Shown: positions 11,090 through 23,500 of the stretch, piece after piece
Layout: every line of letters starts with the position of its first letter
How positions within the stretch are numbered: position 1 is the first letter of the stretch
Assembly: GCA_963854835.1 (NCBI GenBank)
Contig: OY978525.1
Coordinates: 55,134,355-55,198,354 of the forward strand
Reading direction: 5' to 3'
Origin: Megamerina dolium
Lineage: Eukaryota; Arthropoda; Insecta; Diptera; Megamerinidae
DNA length: 64,000 nt
Program-made: the position numbers and the translations under genes
Notes under the pieces: model-generated
What the model was told of the DNA's origin: nothing
Databases searched by the model: none
What the model saw: only the letters and a program-made list of their open reading frames with translations

Positions 11090-12540
11090 CTTATATACAA
11101 CGGAGCGTTAACGATGCCTCTAAGCTAGGATAACTTCAACGTTGGAGTTTGCAGTACATCCCCATAATTGGATTCCGTATGTCCAAGCTGGTTTTAATAT
11201 TTGGTTGTAAATTGCAATTTTGTTTTGTCCCGACAGTTTTGATTTTCTGCCGATAAGCCAATTTAGTTTCTGTAGTTTAATGTTTAGTTCTGAAGCTCTT
11301 ATTTTTATGTGCTCCTTCCATTTAAGCTTAGCATCATGCCCTCATGCCAGATTTTATCAAAAGTCTGCGACACATCTAGAAATATTGCGGAACAGACATG
11401 TCTTTTTTCAAACGCTTCTTCAATCGTTTGGACTATTCTATGTATTATATCAATCGTTGAATGTTTTTCTTTAAATCCAAATTGATGGGAAGGTATGAGT
11501 TGCTTAACTGTACTTACTTCTTTCAGGCGTTTGGCAATTAGTTTTTCAAATAATTTTCCCAATAGTGGAAGTAAAGATATCGGACCATAGGAATTTGCTT
11601 CATTGGGGTTTTTTCCAGGTTTTGGAATCATTATGATTTCAGAAATTTTCCATTGTAGTGGTATATACTTTAGATTTATGCAGGCATTCATAATCGCTGT
11701 CAGATTAAGGAGAGCAATTTTTGGGATGTTTTTGAGAACTTCTGCGGTTATCAGGTCGATTCCACGACTTTTTTAGTCTTTAGTTTGCAGATTTGTGCTC
11801 TTATTTCCTCTGAAGTAAATGGTTGAATTTCAATAAACTCTTGAACAGTTGATGGTTGTGTAGAACAATGCATACTTTCGTAGGGTTAAAAGATTCCTTC
11901 TAAATATTATGCGAAGATCTCGGACTTTTCAAAATCAGTTTTTGCCCAAACTTCGGAGTTGTTTAAATGTTTAATAGGAGGATTATGACGAATGGGCCGC
12001 TTCAAGCTTGCAGTCGCTTCCCATAGAGAATAGAATGCATTTTTATTTGTTGAGGGATTTTGTATTTTTAAACTTAATGTCATGTTTTTAAGTTTATTTA
12101 TTTTGCCTTTGAGCATTTTAGATAGATAGTTGAGTTCGGATTTCAAAGGTGGAAATCTCGTTTTGCCATTTCTTTCTTATTTTTCTTTTCTCACTGAGGA
12201 GGTCCAGAATATCCTTGGGATATATATTTAACGTTGTTGATTTGATCGCCAATATCTACGTACATATTGAACTTGTGTTTGAATAAATTCTAGTCTGTGT
12301 ATTTGCTTGAGAGCGTGCAGCAGATGTCGATGTGTTTTAGTTCACCGTCAATGGTAGCGAAAATTGGTGAGTGATCTGAATTAAGATCTAGGATGTCTTC
12401 AACAGTTATCATATAGTCTGGTGGACTATAAAACGCAGTCACCGAGAGGTCATTTCCAAACAAACTAACACAAACTGTTGTAGCTTGAAATTCAGGGGAA
12501 CTCATTTTTTCTTCTTCGTAGTGTTTTATATATTTCTTTA
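11090..12540 (-). pseudogene. Jockey-type ORF2 remnant (endonuclease/RT)
   Basis: Pieces in order: LNSDHSPIFATID (endonuclease DH motif, 12505-12290); ATASLKRPIRHNPPIK before RT (12146-11907); then RT IIMIPKPGKNPNEANSYGPISLLPLLGKLFEKL...HQFGFKEKHSTIDIIHRI...CSAIFLDVSQTFDKIWHEG (11691-11330). The last Asp-containing block (LDVSQTFDK) is palm motif A. The following FADD block is deleted, and a frame with YGIQLWGC (thumb region) joins directly near 11330. Confidence 0.8.
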
Positions 12541-12890
12541 TGATTACTGCACTACCCCCTCTAGAATTATTTAACGGATAATTTGAGTAATAGACTTCAT
12601 AGTTTTGAAAAGTAGTTTAGTCAATTTGTTCTTTGTTTAGCAGTAATTCAAGCTCATGTCTATGTTTTAAAATACCATTAGCATTCCAAGTCTTTATTCT
12701 AACCTTGCTTCTACTTAATATCTACAGCTCTTTCAAGTTTTTCAATGCGATTAAGCAAAAGCTTGTTAAAAGATGTTTGTTCATCTAGCTTACGCAGTAT
12801 TTCAGACAGCGCATCTTCTTTCTTCTTCCCTGGCATTATTTTTTCGGTAGCGATTTCACCGAACGTTATACCACTTTGAACATGCGAAGG

Positions 12891-13655
12891 TTAGGCAGTT
12901 ATTACCGGCTTTTTTGCTATCGTTTCTTTTCGACTATTAATACTTTTGTTGCGTAGTTTTTGCAACTCCTTAGCTACCTTGCAACCTCTGTAGCTTACTG
13001 GGTGGTTTTGACCACAGTTGCAACATTTGGTCAATTCGTTGTCCTTTTTAGTACATTCGATTGTAGTACATGGTGGCTTATAGCAATAATTTTTAGTGTG
13101 CATAAATCCTTGACAGGTTTTGCACTGCGGAATGAATTTTTAGGGTTTTAAAGGCTGAATTTTGACAATTGTTTTAAGAATATACTTGATCTCGTATATT
13201 TTTTTGATATCTTCGGTGGGATCAAAATAAAATATGAACTTGTTGAGAGGAGCTTTAGTTTTCCATTACAATTTTCTGAAGACGCTTACGGCTTTCAAAC
13301 CCTGATTTTGAAGATCTTCGACAATTTCTTCTTGCTCGCAAGTATGTTGCAGGTCTTTGACCATAACTCGAATTTGTCTAGTTTGTTTGTTTTTGTAGGA
13401 GTGAAATGCAAATTTCGATTGTGATAGTTTACCCGCAATTATTCTGTAATCAGAGCGATCAAACAAATTTATTTTAAATTGATCTTTTCCAATAAGTTTT
13501 AGGGAATAACTATGTTTTACATTATCTTTTAGCAAGTTAGAAATACTCTGATGACTTATTTCTCCACTGGAAATTATTATTGGCTGGGGCTTTAATTCTT
13601 GTTTGTTGGATTGCACTTTTGCGGCAGCTATATCAATCTCAGGGGAAGATTCCAT
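12891..13655 (-). pseudogene. Jockey-type ORF1 (gag-like RNA-binding protein) remnant
   Basis: MESSPEIDIAAAK opens the frame at 13655. It continues through an RRM-like block (YSLKLIGKDQFKINLFDRSDY...FHSYKNKQTRQIRVMVKDL) and, after a gap and frameshift, a cysteine/histidine knuckle region (CYKPPCTTIECTKK...CCNCGQNHPVSYRGC). This is the ORF1 layout of insect Jockey elements: PRE/RRM-like domain followed by CCHC knuckles. Confidence 0.78.
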
Positions 13656-13700
13656 TTTTCTTTTCTTGTTAATCCTTTTGGATCTATTGCATTTCCACCC

Positions 13701-14865
13701 TGTTCTTTTTTCTTATTCATCGTTTTTCAGTTTTGTTTGCTTGATTTTTAATTTATTTTTGTAATACGAGTTTTCTTTAAAAGACGAGCATAAACTCTCT
13801 AGTTCTTTGAATGAAAGAAACATTTGTTGCATAGTGTATTGCTGTCCTCCACCTGGAGGTGGTGTATTCAGCGCCATCTGGCGTCTATTAGCTGAAACTG
13901 TGTACCTTTCGAACGGTATAGCAGCACGCTATTCACTAGGTATTGTCAAAGAGGATAGAATAACAAGAGTAGACGGATAATTGCGCAGTGCCACTTATCT
14001 GTAGAAAACATAGTTGCACAATTTATCTATGAGTGACTGAGTTTTCTGTGAGTAGACTCGGCTGCCATCAAAGTTGTTCATTCTCTGATTTATCAATGAG
14101 ATTATAATAACAAAAAGAAATTGAGTACAAATTTTTTACAGAATATATTTAAAGAATTTTCAGTTTCTTTATCACTCTCTTTCGAAAGAATAAAGAATTA
14201 AAGCGATTAAAAGAATAGTTATTATTGTTATTGTTACTCTCATTGCTTTGTTCAAAAATTAGTCATACGGTATTGAAGGGCAATGACAATGAATACATTT
14301 TCTACTTGAAATATAAATATATATCTTACTTACGTATATATGTACATAGGTATGTACATATGTAAGTACTATGATTGAAAATGTCGTATATGATTTGTTG
14401 GTTGATATAAGTACTTACATACAACTTAACGACAAGATTTAGAAAAACATAAAACCAATATCAAAACACTTTAATTTCTCGTATAGGTACAAGTACATTA
14501 AGGTGGAATGAGTTTGTATGGAGTTTCTTCTTTTTTTCTTTCATAGAATAAAAATAAAAAGTTTATATCAGTTAAAAAATCTTACATTTTTAGATTTATA
14601 CTTATTTCAGATTTACTTCATGCATCCATGAACTCTATTATATTTATTTGTGGAATGCCATTCTTTTCTTTGTTCAGAACTTGGTTTTTAATATGGTATT
14701 AAAGTATGTACATTAGATCGTCTTACAATATTGAAGCAAAAAAAAAATTAATTTGTTCCAATCGTTTATGAAAACTTACCTTGATCTAAAATCTATTTAG
14801 ACAAAATTAATTTTAGACCCTTCGTTTCTCGAAAAATATTTCTATTTTTGTTATACAATTTATTG
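13701..14865. other. AT-rich sequence, nothing recognised
   Basis: No coding similarity is apparent. There is a short region of alternating TACATA/TATG repeats near 14320-14370. A GC-richer 100-bp patch at 13850-13945 (CTCCACCTGGAGGTGG) is unidentified. Confidence 0.5.
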
Positions 14866-15482
14866 GACCGCACGTCACTGTTAACAAGTACGCTTTTGAA
14901 GTAGTAAGGGACTTTATCCATCTTGGATAAAGTCAGCCTGGAGATATTGCGAAAGATCACTCTTACAAACAGGTGCTACTTTGGGCTAAGTAAGCAATTG
15001 AGGAGTCGAGCTCTCTCTTGTAGAACGAAAACTACACTCTACTAGTCTCTCATCATGACTGTCCTAACATATGGCGTTGAAGCCTGGACAATTTCCACTT
15101 CAAATGAGCGAATGCTTGGAGTTTTCGAGAGAAAAGTCCTACGCAAGATTTTTGGACCTATTTGCGTTGGTGGCGAGTATCATGGGTACACCCATGAGCT
15201 GTATGAGCTGTATGCCGATATTGACATAGTAAAGCGCATAAAAATCCAGCGGCTGCGCTGGCTAGATCATGTCGAGCGAATGGAATAACGTGCTCCAGCT
15301 AAGAAGGTGTTAAATTCGGAACCCGCTGGAGGAGGACGCAGAAGAGGAAGACCTAACCTCCGGTGGGAAGACCAAGTACTGGAGAACCTGACGGCGCTTG
15401 GAATTTCTAACTGGCGCTAGCTAGCGAAGAACAGAGATGGCTGGTGAAGCATGTTATAAGTGAGCCACATAAGTAAGTAAGT
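14866..15482 (+). mobile_element. RTE-type LINE, 5'-truncated copy
   Basis: The sequence is colinear with the 3' fifth of the full copy at 30214-33520. It encodes the C-terminal block VLTYGVEAWTISTSNERMLGVFERKVLRKIFGPICV...KRIKIQRLRWLDHVERME (frame 15055-15288). It ends in ACATAAGTAAGTAAG, the family's (TAAG)n tail. About 24 bp near 14925 were replaced, creating a perfect 10-bp inverted repeat (GACTTTATCC/GGATAAAGTC, 14910-14934). No target duplication was found. Confidence 0.88.
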
Positions 15483-17562
15483 GACATGATTATTGTTATA
15501 GCACAGAAACGTATGATCAGTTACAAGTTGTGATGTCATCTCTGTGTGCAATGTTTTTGTTCTTTTTCTTCTTCTAGTTGAATTTTTAGTAAATGCTTAC
15601 ATATAAGAATTACATGATTTTCTGCATATATGCATATATCTAGTTTCACCCAACAATTCCATGTATTAAAGATAGTTTTAATTTAAAGATAGTTTTAATA
15701 TTAATTCTAATGTGTTTTCTTTTAAATTACAAATATATATTACATCATTCTGATTCTATTTTATACTCTATATATCGCATATTTCCATGTCACCTTGAAT
15801 ATAAAATATCCATATACAGTTCGAAATAAGATATTAATGTATGAATTTCTATATTTACTAAATACATTTTTCTTTATGAATACATATCAGTTCATTATAT
15901 AATAATTTGCTAAATCTTGATAGCTTTTTTTTGCCTGCTCCTATTGAATTCGGTGTAAATTGTCGTGGGGTGGGTGGGATATCGCATTGTCGAGAATGCA
16001 GATATATATTTTTTTTCTCTTCCTATTCTTACTATTTGATGAAGAGTGTTTGAGTGTAGTTCACTACAGGTTCATTCTAGAGTTTACCATGTGTGCAATA
16101 TTTCTTTTGATAGCGTTTTCTACTTGCGATTTGAGGAAATGTAATAAATATAAATTTATTTTTTGTACTTGTGTAACCAACATATGAACCATATATGATG
16201 GCTGAAGCTGCGGAGCTATAAAACAGCTACAGCTACACACAGATTGATTCCAATGTACGTAACCCACATGCGTACTCATTTCAATGTCCATAATGTTGTG
16301 AACTTTGTTTTCTTTTTTTGGTGGTAGTGTTTGACATACACACATCAACCGGAAGCGTAACATTTTTCCGTCTAATATAATATGATCAAACAAATGTATT
16401 TTCTAGTGTTTTCCTGAATTATGTTACATTTTGGGCTCTGATTTAAGAGTAAGGATATGGTACAATCATCTCTTAGATATTGCTTACAAATATAAGTTCC
16501 TAAAGAGTTTTTGTATTTTTTAGTTCTAACGAATTGTCCAAATTGTTCTATCAAATTACACTGTGCGATTTCTGTATCCGTGGCCAGTTTGCTGTATTTA
16601 TATGAAAGTGGTATAAAATAGAATTATTTGTCTTTCTTTGTTATCAGAGGATATTTGTAAACTATAATAAATGATTCTTTCAAATGCACAATAAAAATGT
16701 CTGAGTATTTCATGATATTTATCAATGGTAGTGTTGTCGTTTCCTTTCTTAAAATTTCTTGAATGTCCTTTAAATCTTTAGATTCAGAGTAAAATTTGTT
16801 ATCCTTTGCTAGGTTGTTTTCTGTAAGAGTTCTCCAAACGTTATATGCTTCCTGTAAGAGCCAAATTCAGATAGAACATTATTTAATTATGAGTTTTTAC
16901 TTAAGTGTCATTTAATTTTCGTCGGTTTTCAAACCGTCTCTATTTAATTATGCTAAGCAGGTGGCATCACTATGGCTCTTTATTGAAATTGGCTGCTTTA
17001 TTGGCAGAAACTGGATAATAGAAAAAGCGTTAAGTTGTAATCATAAATAAAAATGTAGTTTATTATTTAAGTAGTTTCCAAGTTTCAAACTGAATTGTTC
17101 CTGACGTGTAATCAATTATTATTTAAAAGTACACATTAATTAAAAGTTAATAATAATAGTATTAATTAAAAGTTTGTTATAAACATTACTTTGTTTTGTA
17201 TTTATTTATAGTTCATTAACATAACATTTGCAATATTCACAGTACATTCATTTTATTGCACATTAAAACAATAGAATATTTATACTACAAGCTGTTGTTT
17301 GGTCAGGATGCAAGGTTGCATTTTCCACATTTAAATAGTCGAATCGGGCAATTACATACGGTTTAAATATTTGATCTGAAAATCAATATCTGTATTTAAT
17401 CATCAATCGGCACATAAATTGCTTATCTGAAATTGGCCCTAAGACTAAATATTGATTATTTGCGATTATTTGTGAGAGTTGATTGTTTGATAACAATAAA
17501 CAAATGTTTATTGTTAATTGCAATAATATCGTTCTTTGCTGTTTTTTTTCTACAATGTCAAA
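15483..17562. other. AT-rich sequence, nothing recognised
   Basis: The open frames here (for example 15960-16187, 16064-16393 minus) have low-complexity composition and no recognisable motif. No repeat shared with the rest of the window was noticed. Confidence 0.5.
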
Positions 17563-17871
17563 TTACAGTGCGGATCCTAGAAAATTTAGTGAGCGTTTCT
17601 GTTTCCCAAATTTCAGTTGTTCGAGTAAAATTTTAATTTTCATGTGGAGTATTTGGTCCTTTAGAATAGTGGTCACTGTGGTTTTTGAATAAATGTCTAA
17701 TTGATGTAAGGATCGTGATATGGAATAGGTAATTTGTGTCCTTGTATAAATGTACAGGGTCTGATTCGAGCAGAAAATATTTTTATCATCAGGTCGGTTA
17801 TTGGTTGTATTAAGATATTTTTCACTAAAGTTAAGAGTATCAAGATAGATTTTATTATCATTTGATATCAC
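17563..17871 (-). pseudogene. Orphan errantivirus env-like fragment
   Basis: The 102-codon frame ends with a basic cleavage-like K-Q-K-R-S motif followed by an L-N-F-L-G-S-A stretch. This is the same arrangement, and mostly the same residues, as the surface/transmembrane junction of the env exon at 1-322. The frame stops just after it. No gag, pol or LTR lies within several kilobases. It is best read as a relic of a second, different errantivirus insertion. The N-terminal part of the frame is not clearly env-like. Confidence 0.6.
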
Positions 17872-18199
17872 GTTGATCTATTCTAGCGAAGACATAGAAG
17901 CAAACGTACACAAAAAACATGACAAACTTCAGTATAGACACGGCTGCGGATGGCCAAAAAAATTATTTAATGGATTAATCGCAAGACAAAAAAAAAAATT
18001 AATTGAAATTGTCCTAAAAAAATCGATTAATCGATTAAATTCAATTTTTATTAAATAGTAGTATTAACTGGCACAATAGTTATCTCAGAAAATTTTCTTT
18101 TATAAAATATGTAAATTAATATACCTAGTCAATTCATAAATATTGGTATACAACTAAACGCATTCATTACATATGCAATATTGGGCGCATCCATTTCAT

Positions 18200-19060
18200 C
18201 TTGACTCTTGATTTGACAGTTGACATTTGTGCTTCATTGCCACGTACAAAGTTTTTGGCATCGATTGTTTACAATCATGGAATGTGTCGACACCGAAAAT
18301 TGTATTGTTGTAGTTGGCCTACTAAAATACGACATGGGAAAAGGCAATATATTCGGACGTTGCGACCGCTTGGAATCACTCGCACTTTTGTGTATCGTGC
18401 TGTGAAGTTGTTGAGGATACTGAGGGAGTACGAGACCGTCAAAGATCCGGCCGTCCGCCCACTGTGAGGATTCCGAAAGTGAAGAAACAAATCGACCGAA
18501 AACCGTTGCGAAAACATGTTCATGAAGACACACTGGACACCTGCTCACGGCCGCATTGGAGGGAAAAAGCAAACAAAAATCGAAAACGTTACGCAGCCGG
18601 TACGCTCACAGACAAATTATGTTTACTGACTGTTTAAGAATCGTTCATTAAACAGAATGATCGTGTGTATGCTCGGTCATCCAGAGAAGCATCCTAAATC
18701 ATCCCATGTATCCAAAGAGGCCTCTGCTCCAGCTCACAAGGCAAAAACGTCTCAACTGTGGTTGAGTATTGGCGTATGATTGGCCAGCTGGTAGTCCAGC
18801 CCTCAACCCGTTGAATTACAAGTTGTGGTCCGTATTAGAGGATATGGCTTGCTCTACTCGACATCCAAATATTGAGTCATTGAAGCGAACCCTTGTCCGT
18901 GAAGTGGACAATTACCCCAAACATAAAGTGCGATGAGTGGCCAGATCGTCTCAAATTGTGCTGGAAGGCAAAAGGAAGTCATTTCGAATAAGTTGTTTTA
19001 AGATTTGTAGCCATTGAATAACCCAATAAAAAGCAAAAAATTTTTTTTTAGTTAAAATAT
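18200..19060 (+). mobile_element. Mariner-family transposon remnant (diverged IS630-Tc1-mariner)
   Basis: A likely start at 18280 gives MECVDTENCIVVVGLLKYD. After a frameshift comes the helix-turn-helix block GITRTFVYRAVKLLR, then DRQ-SGRPPTVRIPKVKKQIDRKPLRKH. The middle, with the first two catalytic Asp residues, is largely deleted. The end reads PAGSPALNPLNYKLWSVLEDMAC...SLKRTLVREVD: the third-acid motif SPDLNP has Ala for Asp. A polyadenylation signal (CAATAAA) follows at about 19022. Terminal inverted repeats were not resolved. Confidence 0.8.
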
Positions 19061-19156
19061 TAATTCGTATTCATTTGGCGTCGATTTTTCTGTGTACCAA
19101 TATTTACGACTTGACTAGGTAATATAAGGTTTACACAGCAACCTAAGAGTTTATTT

Positions 19157-19330
19157 TCACATTATTTCTGTTAGGCTTACAACACCTGAGGAGTTCATAG
19201 GCCACATTAGGCTTATATTTCTCTTTTGTCTCTTGGAAATAGCATCACATTCGACTAGAATGTGGAGAGGTTTCTCTATGGTCGAGTCACAGACACAGCT
19301 GTAAAATTTTAATAAACAATTTGCAATTAT
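19157..19330 (-). pseudogene. Possible LINE ORF2 C-terminal knuckle fragment
   Basis: The frame contains CVCDSTIEKPLHILVECDAI followed by SKRQKR. A Cys-x-Cys...PLHILVECDAI pattern is typical of the cysteine/histidine motif at the end of insect LINE ORF2 proteins. The fragment is short and isolated. Confidence 0.4.
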
Positions 19331-19695
19331 GAAGAACTGAAAAAAGGAGATGCGAGAGAGGGAGAAAATCAATGCACTAATGCAATTGTACCAAAAGCAT
19401 TTGAAAATAACAACATCTTGCTAACCGATGATTCGCAACATTTGCAAAAATGCAAATAAACATGTTGGTAAACATTCATCCTATCAACATCACCTACAAA
19501 GGTACAAACGGGAATGGATAGGTATATATTAATTACAAAGAGGAAGTGAAGTCCTCAGGGTGACGTACAAAAAAATACCCCGAAAATCCATAAGCAGAAT
19601 GGCACTAATAATAATAATAATAACAATAATAACAACAACAACAATATAAATAATAATAATATATATGCAGTGCTCAACAAGAAGTCGAATCAACA

Positions 19696-20673
19696 GTGCA
19701 GAAATCTAAGCCACCTCCAATATATGTAAGGGAAAACAATCAAACTGAATTAATAAAATGCCTTACGCAACTTATTGGATCAAAGAATTTTCATATACTA
19801 ACAATCATGAAGGGAATTATTAAAGAAATTAAACTACAAATATATGAAGAAATAAATTACCGTTCTGTCACAAAATATTTTGATGACAAACAGAAATACT
19901 ATTACACGTACCAGTTAAAAAGCAGCAAAGGCTTAGTCGTTGCTATAAAAGGCATTGAGCCAAATGTTGACTGCAATGATGTGAAAATAGCTATAGAAGA
20001 AGAAGGTTTTAAAGTCAAATCCGTGTTCAACATAAAAAATAAAGAAAAACAGCCTACGCCATTATATCGCGTCGAGTTGGAACCAGACATTAAGACACTT
20101 AAGAATATAATATATAAAATATATAATATAAAATATTTAATTCACCTAAGAATTTCGGTGGAAGAACCTCATAAAAGATCGGGTCCAATACAATGTGCTA
20201 ATTGTCAAGAGTGTGGGCACACAAAATCTTACTGCACTCTACGAAGTGTATGCGTTATATGTGGTGACTTTCATCCCACCTCCAAATGTATTGTTAACAA
20301 AGAAGATTCCTCTGTTAAAAAATGTAGTAACTGCGGAGGAAATCACACTGCAAACTATAGAGGCTGTCCAGTTTATACTGAGCTCAAACTCAAACTTAAA
20401 AGTACTTCCCAAGTAAAACCTCGCAACTTATCAATGGTTAATGTTCCTCAAATAGAGCATGTATCTGCTCCTCCTCCACAAAATGTTACAAATACTACTC
20501 ATGTCATACCAACATCTTATGCAAACATTTTAAAGGGGACTACTGCTCCAGTTCAAGTTAATCAAGATAGTGCTCCAAACATTCTTGAAAATTCTGTAAA
20601 TAATCTGGTCCAGTTAATGACACATTTTATGAATTCAATGCAAGGCATGATGCAAGAGCTAATGAAAAATTAG
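19696..20673 (+). pseudogene. LINE A ORF1, gag-like RNA-binding protein
   Basis: The 325-codon frame is open but its normal start is lost: the first codon here is GTG inside the domain, and related copies (48761-48159) carry some 80 more N-terminal residues. It has a KPPPIYVRE...IGSKNFH block, an RRM/PRE-like domain (about residues 30-150; YYTYQLKSSKGLVVAIKGIEPN) and three cysteine knuckles at about 167-180, 186-198 and 210-224 (CANCQECGHTKSYC, CVICGDFH...C, CSNCGGNHTANYRGC). The tail is Met/Gln-rich. The protein would bind LINE RNA to form the ribonucleoprotein. Confidence 0.85.
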
Positions 20674-20705
20674 TCCATGCTCCTTCAAGCAATTCTGTCA
20701 AAACA

Positions 20706-23500
20706 ATGAATGAACTGAAGTTATGTTTTTGGAATGCAAATGGGTTAAGCCAACATAAAAATGAACTGGAAGTATTTCTCCATAAAAATAAAGTTGATGT
20801 AATGCTTATTTCAGAAACTCATTTTATAAAATGTAATAATTTTTCAATAAATGGGTTTACGCTTTATGATACCAAAAACCCTGAAAATAAAGCAAGAGGA
20901 GGGACAGCTATCCTCATCAAAAATAGAATAAAACATTATGTGAATAATTGTACACAATTATTATTTAAATATACGTATATTTATTTTTCAATTTACACGT
21001 TTGATGCACTAATTCTAAGCTAAATTATTACGCTGTATGTATCGCGATATGCGGATTGGCAAATACACTATATATGTATAAATATATTATGTTTAAATTT
21101 AGGTTGTAGAAAAAAGCGCGGAAAAAGCACGATCGCTTCAAAATCTAGGACCGAACAATAGAGAAGATGGTAACATCGGTCGATCATAACACGAACCGCG
21201 AAAACCCAAAAACATAAAAGGGGAATTTATGTGGAGAGTTAGGTTGCCATATGGTAAGTATGCAAGGTAAGGTAAGTAGAAATGGTAAGTATTATTAATT
21301 CATTTTATAAATTCTATTTCATTATTTTTACTTCTTTCTTACAGGGACTGACAATATGGCTTGTCTAAAGGGATTTAGACATTATGCATTAGAAGAATTT
21401 TGCAAAGAATATATTCATTCCACCTCTATTTGTATAGAAACAAGTACCCAAAAATTAACAATATCTTCTGTTTACTGTCCTCCTAGACATAATATTACAG
21501 AATCACAATTTTCTGAATTTTTTGAAACTTTAGGGCATACGTTTATCGCGGCGGGGGACTATAACGCCAAGCACACTTATTGGGGTTCCAGGCTTATATC
21601 TCCAAGAGGTAGACATCTTTTCTCGACAATATCAAGCAACGGATATGATGCCATATCTACCTTACTGGCCTTCGGATCCGAAAAGTACCGGATCTTACAG
21701 ACTTTGCAGTAACTAAAAGTCTAAAATGAACCCCTTTAAAGGCATGGCCATCCTTTGAGCTTTCATCCGATCATTCTCCATCGTTCATTTTACTAAATGT
21801 TTTACTTAGTTTCAGTGAATCAAGCCAGTATCTTACAAACAAATTCACTAATTGGCTAAATTATATAAAATATATTAGTTATCACATTGGCCTTAAAATA
21901 CCTCTTAAGACAGTAAAGCAAGTCAACAGTGCAGTTGAAAATTTCACCAAGTTGGCTCATGAAGCTGCTAAAATTGCAACGCCTTAAAATAAATTCCAAG
22001 ATTATAAAAAGCATACAAATGCCGATATTGAGGAATTAATTAAAATTAAAAGGAAAGCCAGGAGAGAATGGCAGCAGCATAGATCACCAAACCTAAAACA
22101 AAAATTGGCAGACTGCACAAAAACACTTAAACGAATCTTAAAAGAAGCCGAAGAGAGACGTTTAAATGTATATATTAGTAATCTTGTTGCAACAAAAGAT
22201 ACAGATTATTCTCTGTGGAAAGCAGTCAAAGGTGTAAAGTGTCCGATAATAAAAGAGGCTCCAATACGAATGCCAGATAGATCATGGGCAAGAAGCGATC
22301 AAGATAAAGCAGAAGCATTTGCAAATCACTTAGAAGGCGTTTTCAAACCAAATGAATCTACAAGAGATGGAGGATTACCAATCATGACCAATAACAGCTC
22401 TACTACCTTAGTGAGATTTTCTTTAAAGGAACTTAATAAAATCATAAATAAACTAAACGTCAAAAAAGCTGCAGGGTATGACAAAATAAGTGCCAAAATA
22501 ATCGCCGAGCTACCTCAAATTGCAGTAAAACAGCTGTTACACATAATGAATGCAATACCACGCTTTTGTTATTTCCCCTCAGCATGGAAAAATTCCCAAA
22601 TAATTATGATTGCAAAACCTGGAAAAGACTCAACTAATGTATCGTCATATAGGCCTATTAGCCTGCTGCCTATCCTATCCAAAGTGTTTGAAAAACTATT
22701 AATGTTGAAGATACAGCCAATTGTTGAAGCAAATAACATTATACCGTTGCATCAATTTGGTTTCAGAGCAAAACTTGGTACAGTGGAACAAGTTTACAGA
22801 ATATCCCTTTTTATATCTAATCTACATCTGAGATATACCAACAAATGGCAATCTTTTCACATCAACTTTTGCAGACGATACAGCAATCTTGAGCGCCGAT
22901 GATAATCCCAGTAAAGCGTCAGAAAAACTGCAAAGTCACTTAAAAAGAGTACAACACTGGCTGGAGACATGGCGTATTAGAATCAACGAATCAAAATGCG
23001 TCCATATGACTTTCACGTTGAATAGAAAAACATGCCCTCAACTACAAATTAATTGTCAAAAAATACCACAAAAAAACGAAGTGACCTATCTAGGATTTCA
23101 TCTCGATAGAAGGCTAACCTGGAAGAAGTACATTGAAACAAAGCAATCGCATGCTAAATTAAAAGCAGCCAAACTTCATTGGTTGATTGGAAACGCCTCG
23201 AAATTGTCACTTCATAATAAAATGCTTATATTCAAGTCCACCATTAAACCTATTTGGAGCTACGGCATTCAGCTTTGGGGCACTTCTTCAAACTCTAATA
23301 TTGAGAAAATTAAGCGTGTTCAACCTAAAATCCTTAGACGTCTTTGCCGAGCTCCTTGATACATCAGTAACACAAATATATACAAACATTGCCAACGTTA
23401 CTCTGAACGACTAAGTAATCATCCTAATACTCTAGCGAAAAAGCTCCTTAAGCTTAAATATATTAAAAGACTAAAACGGAAAAATGTTTTAAATATATCT
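20706..23500 (+). pseudogene. LINE A ORF2, endonuclease and reverse transcriptase, broken
   Basis: MNELKLCFWNANGLSQHKNEL at 20706 is the usual Jockey ORF2 start. Endonuclease motifs: N in WNANG, E in ISETHF, GDYNAKHTYWGS, and near 21770 SSDHSP. After a break, RT begins (22105-22902): IIMIAKPGKDSTNVSSYRPISLLP...LHQFGFRAKLGTVEQVYRI. The palm block from motif A to near motif C is deleted. FADDTAIL is readable at about 22870 only in a shifted frame. The thumb region (22889-23359) retains WRIRINESKCVHMTF and IKPIWSYGIQLWG. Confidence 0.88.
20941..21378 (+). mobile_element. Unclassified non-autonomous element (repeat family Z, copy 1)
   Basis: This 438-bp insertion in LINE A ORF2 is flanked by the 8-bp repeat ACATTATG (20933-20940 and 21379-21386). 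Removing it and one repeat restores the codons KHYALEEF exactly. An 8-bp duplication is typical of hAT- or P-type transposases, but no terminal inverted repeat is seen. The right end, CTAAATCCCTTT on the minus strand, recurs at the end of copy 3 (41817). Inside are several GGTAAGT motifs and a pyrimidine tract ending TTACAG. Relatives: 34265-34540 and 41355-41817. Confidence 0.75.

Larger units (their letters stand above)
10785..13700 (-). mobile_element. Jockey-type non-LTR retrotransposon, decayed, internally deleted
   Basis: The minus-strand order is ORF1 (13655-12891), endonuclease remnant (12540-12290), RT (12146-11330) and C-terminal part (11330-11090). It ends with AATAAA and an A-run (10798-10785). 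The RT C-terminal half between the finger/palm block and the thumb is missing, so the element is far shorter than a full Jockey element. Stops and frameshifts are frequent. Confidence 0.8.

Noticed and set aside
15960..16554. Several 60-109 codon open frames
   Set aside because: Low-complexity, overlapping on both strands, with no motif or paralogue in the window.
19605..19665. AAT/AAC repeat as an independent satellite
   Set aside because: It is short and lies directly before LINE A ORF1, so it is more likely part of that element's 5' region.
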